This document shows positions 60,951 through 64,000 of a DNA stretch of 64,000 nucleotides, one piece after another. A model generated the notes under the pieces. That model ran no database searches. It saw only the letters and a program-made list of their open reading frames with translations, and was not told where the DNA came from. Origin of the DNA: Dyadobacter sp. 50-39 (lineage in GTDB: Bacteria; Bacteroidota; Bacteroidia; Cytophagales; Spirosomataceae); the NCBI GenBank assembly GCA_001898145.1, contig MKSR01000001.1:62001-126000 (forward strand). The letters are read 5' to 3'. Position 1 is the first letter of the stretch, and each line of letters starts with the position of its first letter. The position numbers were made by a program, and so were the translations under genes.

Positions 60951-63521
60951 ATGCAGCCTCACTACCAACTGACAACCGAAGAGTTGCTGCGCGGGTTAGC
61001 CAGTTCGTCCACCGGCTTGTCTTCATCCGCAGCGTCTGAACGGATGGCTCAATATGGGCCTAATGCGCTGGAAACCGCCAGGAAGCGATCGAAATGGTCG
61101 ATATTTTTTAACCAGTTCAAGGACACGATGATCCTGATACTGATTGCAGCCGCAGCAGTTTCGTTCGGGATAGGCGAGCGCATCGACGCCTTTGTGATCC
61201 TTGGCATTATATCAGCCAACGCTTTGATCGGTTTTTTCCAGGAATACGGCGCGGAGGAGTCCATGAAAAAGCTGCAACAAATGGCGGCACAGCACGCGAT
61301 CGTGCTCAGGGATGGCGCCCACCAAAACATCGATGCCGCCGAGCTGGTGCCGGGTGATGTAGTGGCCCTGGAAGCCGGCAATATTATTCCGGCAGACGGA
61401 CGGTTGCTGACAGCATATTCATTCAGAACACAAGAGTCTGTCCTGACAGGCGAAAGTCTGACGATGGAGAAAACTACCAACGCGATTTCGGGCATCGACC
61501 TGTTACCCGCAGACCAGCTTAATATGGTTTTCAAAGGTACAGTCGTCACCGCGGGCTCGGCCAATATGGTTGTCACGCGCACCGGAATGCAAACGGAACT
61601 GGGCCGGATTGCCGGTTTAATGCGTACAGCGGACGCTACCACGCCATTGCAGCAAAGGCTCAAAAAATTCAGCGGCAAACTGGTGGTCATCATCCTGCTA
61701 ATTTGCTCGGCAGTCTTTGTTTATGGATTGTACAGGGGCGAAAAGCCGCTGGCCATGTTTATGATCACCCTCTCACTGGCAGTGGCCGCACTACCGGAAG
61801 CGCTGCCTGCGGTAATCACCGTGGGACTTGCCAACGGCGCGGCCAGGATGGCACGCCATCATGCGCTGATCAGAAAATTGCCGGCGGTCGAAACGCTTGG
61901 TTCGGTCACCTATATATGCAGTGATAAAACAGGGACACTGACTAAAAACCAGATGACCGTCGAAAGAACATGGTGCGAGGACGACATGCAGGAAATGCTT
62001 GGATACGCATGCCTTCTCAATAACCAGGTCCATGCCGACCAAGACCGATGGCTGGGCGACCCGACCGAAGTGGCATTGGTCGAACATGCGCTTACGCTCG
62101 GGCTCACCAAAGAAGCAGCTGAAAAACGGTACCCGCTGTTTGAGACGATCCCTTTCGACTCGGAGCGCATGCGCATGTCTACCTTGCATTTATACGAGGG
62201 CAGGTACCTGCTGCTCGTGAAAGGTGCACCTTCCCGGATTGCCGAAGTCCTTACCGGACATCAGAACGTGGAGGCTTTGCTGGATCGAAACCGGGAATGG
62301 GCCGGTGAAGGGCTACGGGTTTTGTTTTTTGCCTACAAATGGCTGGACACCCATCCTGAGAAACTCACGGTCAACGATGAACATTCTTTCCGCTTCCTGG
62401 GTATGACCGGCATGATCGATCCTCCGCGGGAAAACGTTGCCGACGCCATCCGGCAATGCCGGTCGGCAGGAATTAAACTGGTGATGATAACCGGAGACCA
62501 GCCACTGACGGCCGTCTCGATCGCCCGGCGCCTGGAAATATGCGGCGAGCAAATGCCGAAAGCGGTGACAGGCAAAGAGCTTTCGGCCATGGACGACGCG
62601 CAACTGGAAGCGGCCGTGACCGACATTTCCGTCTACGCCCGCGTTTCTCCCGAACAGAAGCTGAGGATCATCCGCGCATTACAAAACCAGGGACAATTTG
62701 TGTCGATGACCGGCGATGGCGTCAACGATGCCCCATCGCTTCGGCAGGCCAATATAGGCGTAGCAATGGGCATAACCGGCACGGACGTGACCAAGGAAGC
62801 CGCCGACATGGTGCTGCTCGATGACAATTTCGCTACAATCGTTAAGGCGATCAGGGAAGGGCGCAGAATTTATGACAACATCCGCAAATTCGTCGTCTAC
62901 GTACTCTCCTGCAACCTGGGTGAAATACTGGTGATCACATTCGCGCCTGTCCTGGGCCTGCCAATTCCGCTGCTGCCCATTCACATTCTCTGGATAAACC
63001 TGGTCACCGACGGGCTTCCAGGCATAGCCCTTGCAACGCAGCGAGAGGAAAAGGGCGTGATGCACCGGCAGCCGGTCGCGGCCGCCCAAAGCTTTTTTGC
63101 GCAGGGATTGGGCATCCGGATTGTCACTACCGGCCTGCTAATGGCCGCAGCCGCCTTCCTGCTCCAAACAGCAGCCGTAAACAATGGCACCGGTGTGGCC
63201 GCGCAGCGAACGATGGTGTTCACGTTGCTCTGTTTGGTTCAATTGGGAAATGCGCTCAGCGTCTCTTCACTGAGAAGTCCCTCGCTTGGGTCCGGCGTTT
63301 TCGGGAATGTCCCGCTACTGGTCACTATTCTGTTAACAACTGGCTTACAGATTCTGCTGATTTTGGTACCGGCATTCCGGGTCCTTTTCAAGACAGAAAT
63401 TCTGACCATCCTGCAATGGCAGATGACACTACTGGCATCACTTACCTGCGTGGGGCTTATCGAACTTTCAAAGTTTATATTACCACGTTTTTTGCCGGGG
63501 CCGTCGTCTCGGGTGCCGTAG
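60951..63521 (+). CDS. cation-translocating P-type ATPase (Ca2+/SERCA-like)
   Basis: 856 residues from the ATG at 60951 (MQPHYQLTTEELLRGL); the frame is open further upstream without a better start. Complete layout: N-terminal cation-ATPase domain with TM1-2, actuator domain (QESVLTGESLTME), TM4 with PEALP (SERCA has PEGLP, ion-binding Glu), phosphorylation site CSDKTGTLTKNQM, TGDGVNDAPSLRQANIGVAMG, and six C-terminal helices (NLVTDGLPGIALA with the Asn/Asp of the ion site). Exports divalent cations, probably Ca2+ or Mn2+. Separated by 118 bp from the truncated ATPase. Confidence 0.9.
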   Translation: MQPHYQLTTEELLRGLASSSTGLSSSAASERMAQYGPNALETARKRSKWSIFFNQFKDTMILILIAAAAVSFGIGERIDAFVILGIISANALIGFFQEYGAEESMKKLQQMAAQHAIVLRDGAHQNIDAAELVPGDVVALEAGNIIPADGRLLTAYSFRTQESVLTGESLTMEKTTNAISGIDLLPADQLNMVFKGTVVTAGSANMVVTRTGMQTELGRIAGLMRTADATTPLQQRLKKFSGKLVVIILLICSAVFVYGLYRGEKPLAMFMITLSLAVAALPEALPAVITVGLANGAARMARHHALIRKLPAVETLGSVTYICSDKTGTLTKNQMTVERTWCEDDMQEMLGYACLLNNQVHADQDRWLGDPTEVALVEHALTLGLTKEAAEKRYPLFETIPFDSERMRMSTLHLYEGRYLLLVKGAPSRIAEVLTGHQNVEALLDRNREWAGEGLRVLFFAYKWLDTHPEKLTVNDEHSFRFLGMTGMIDPPRENVADAIRQCRSAGIKLVMITGDQPLTAVSIARRLEICGEQMPKAVTGKELSAMDDAQLEAAVTDISVYARVSPEQKLRIIRALQNQGQFVSMTGDGVNDAPSLRQANIGVAMGITGTDVTKEAADMVLLDDNFATIVKAIREGRRIYDNIRKFVVYVLSCNLGEILVITFAPVLGLPIPLLPIHILWINLVTDGLPGIALATQREEKGVMHRQPVAAAQSFFAQGLGIRIVTTGLLMAAAAFLLQTAAVNNGTGVAAQRTMVFTLLCLVQLGNALSVSSLRSPSLGSGVFGNVPLLVTILLTTGLQILLILVPAFRVLFKTEILTILQWQMTLLASLTCVGLIELSKFILPRFLPGPSSRVP

Positions 63522-63596
63522 CATGTTTGAGCACCACAGCTGATTGGCCGCCGTGATGAGCTGTATGCGAAATGATCCTTCCTTGATTCAGAACGA

Positions 63597-63998
63597 TCAT
63601 CCCAGCAAGCGATTCTTCTGGACCAGCTGCATGAAAGCATCGCGATAACCTTTACTTAACGGAATCTCCTTTTCACCGATATACAGCGTATTACCCTGAA
63701 TAGCATCAATTTTTGAGAAATTAACGATGAAAGACCGGTGTACCCTTAAGAAGCCCGGATGCGGAAGGGCTTGCTCCATTTTACTTAATTGCCCTAATGT
63801 CATGATCTTTTGGCGGCCGCTGTGGATCACGACGTATTCTCCGTAAGCCTCCATCACGTCAATGTCACTGTGGGCTATTTTGTGGATTTTGTAATCGGAT
63901 TTGACAAAAATATATCCGTTTGCAACCTCGTTTTGCAACGAACCTGCTGCCGGAGACGCCTGCGGCGGCGGCTGATTGTGAAGCAAGCCGATATGAGC
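63597..63998 (-). CDS. LytTR-domain regulator, C-terminal part (cut by window end)
   Basis: The frame continues past the right edge with no stop; about 134 residues are visible. The last ~100 form a LytTR DNA-binding domain (NGYIFVKSDYKIHKIAHSDIDVMEAYGEYVVIHSG; MTLGQLSKMEQALPHPGFLRVHRSFIVNFSKIDAIQGNTL, in parts). The Pro/Ala-rich segment before it is a typical linker after a receiver domain, which would lie outside the window. Codon TTG at 63986 is not a real start. Target and partner kinase are unknown. Confidence 0.85.
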   Translation of the reverse strand, partial: AHIGLLHNQPPPQASPAAGSLQNEVANGYIFVKSDYKIHKIAHSDIDVMEAYGEYVVIHSGRQKIMTLGQLSKMEQALPHPGFLRVHRSFIVNFSKIDAIQGNTLYIGEKEIPLSKGYRDAFMQLVQKNRLLG

Positions 63999-64000
63999 TA

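Noticed and set aside
1-64000. CRISPR arrays, tRNA, rRNA, integrase or IS transposase
   Set aside because: No regular repeat-spacer pattern, no cloverleaf or rRNA sequence, and no transposase or tyrosine/serine recombinase motif was seen in the translated frames.

Overview
The window looks like chromosome from a Bacteroidota bacterium of the Cytophagales, probably close to Dyadobacter or Spirosoma. The reasons are the many TonB-dependent receptors with an N-terminal carboxypeptidase-like domain, the DUF4856/imelysin/HTTM operon, DUF4198, DUF4249 and MauE/DUF6520-like genes, start sites without strong Shine-Dalgarno sequences, and a moderately high GC content. The genus is inference; no rRNA, tRNA or CRISPR array was seen.

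Positions 1-37.8 kb are mainly iron/metal uptake and envelope functions. Two tandem siderophore receptors (the first cut by the window edge) are followed by a secreted ThuA-like protein, a DUF4198 protein and a second type of receptor. A minus-strand operon then runs DUF4856 lipoprotein, imelysin, HTTM membrane protein, FecA-like receptor and a stand-alone Fur-type winged helix, with a second such protein just after it. From 14.4 to 19.6 kb lie three OmpR/PhoB response regulators (one with a degenerate receiver), two paralogous histidine kinases and a half-size EamA transporter, followed by another receptor, a PAP2 phosphatase, a metallophosphoesterase, an HD protein, a TSUP transporter and a membrane-bound PHP protein. 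A tripartite RND efflux operon (27.1-32.8 kb) has a frameshift in its inner-membrane pump gene. A second DUF4198 gene, a third siderophore receptor and a PepSY membrane protein complete the region. An exact 21-bp repeat and several relatives, all built as TTCTRRA direct repeats spaced 11 bp, lie in front of several of these genes and look like the operator of an OmpR-type regulator.

Positions 39.3-54.2 kb look like a mobilizable island: T4CP-like coupling ATPase, relaxase and MobA-like accessory protein on the minus strand with a hairpin-rich candidate oriT, then RadC-like JAB and DUF932 genes. Next comes a compact class I lanthipeptide locus: a full-length LanB dehydratase, a LytTR response regulator, a LytS-type kinase, and an unannotated 43-residue precursor peptide (51225-51356) with its own strong terminator. 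No cyclase (LanC), export ABC transporter or leader protease is present. An RteC-like protein, a Crp-family regulator, a MauE/DoxX membrane protein and a small exported Cys-pair protein follow.

Positions 54.3-64 kb hold a surface-glycan gene set (polysaccharide deacetylase, GT2, GT87-like), a helical-repeat secreted protein, and a junction at about 58.57-58.60 kb where a 5'-truncated DUF4249 gene abuts a 5'-truncated P-type ATPase gene. An intact P-type ATPase and a partial LytTR regulator end the window.
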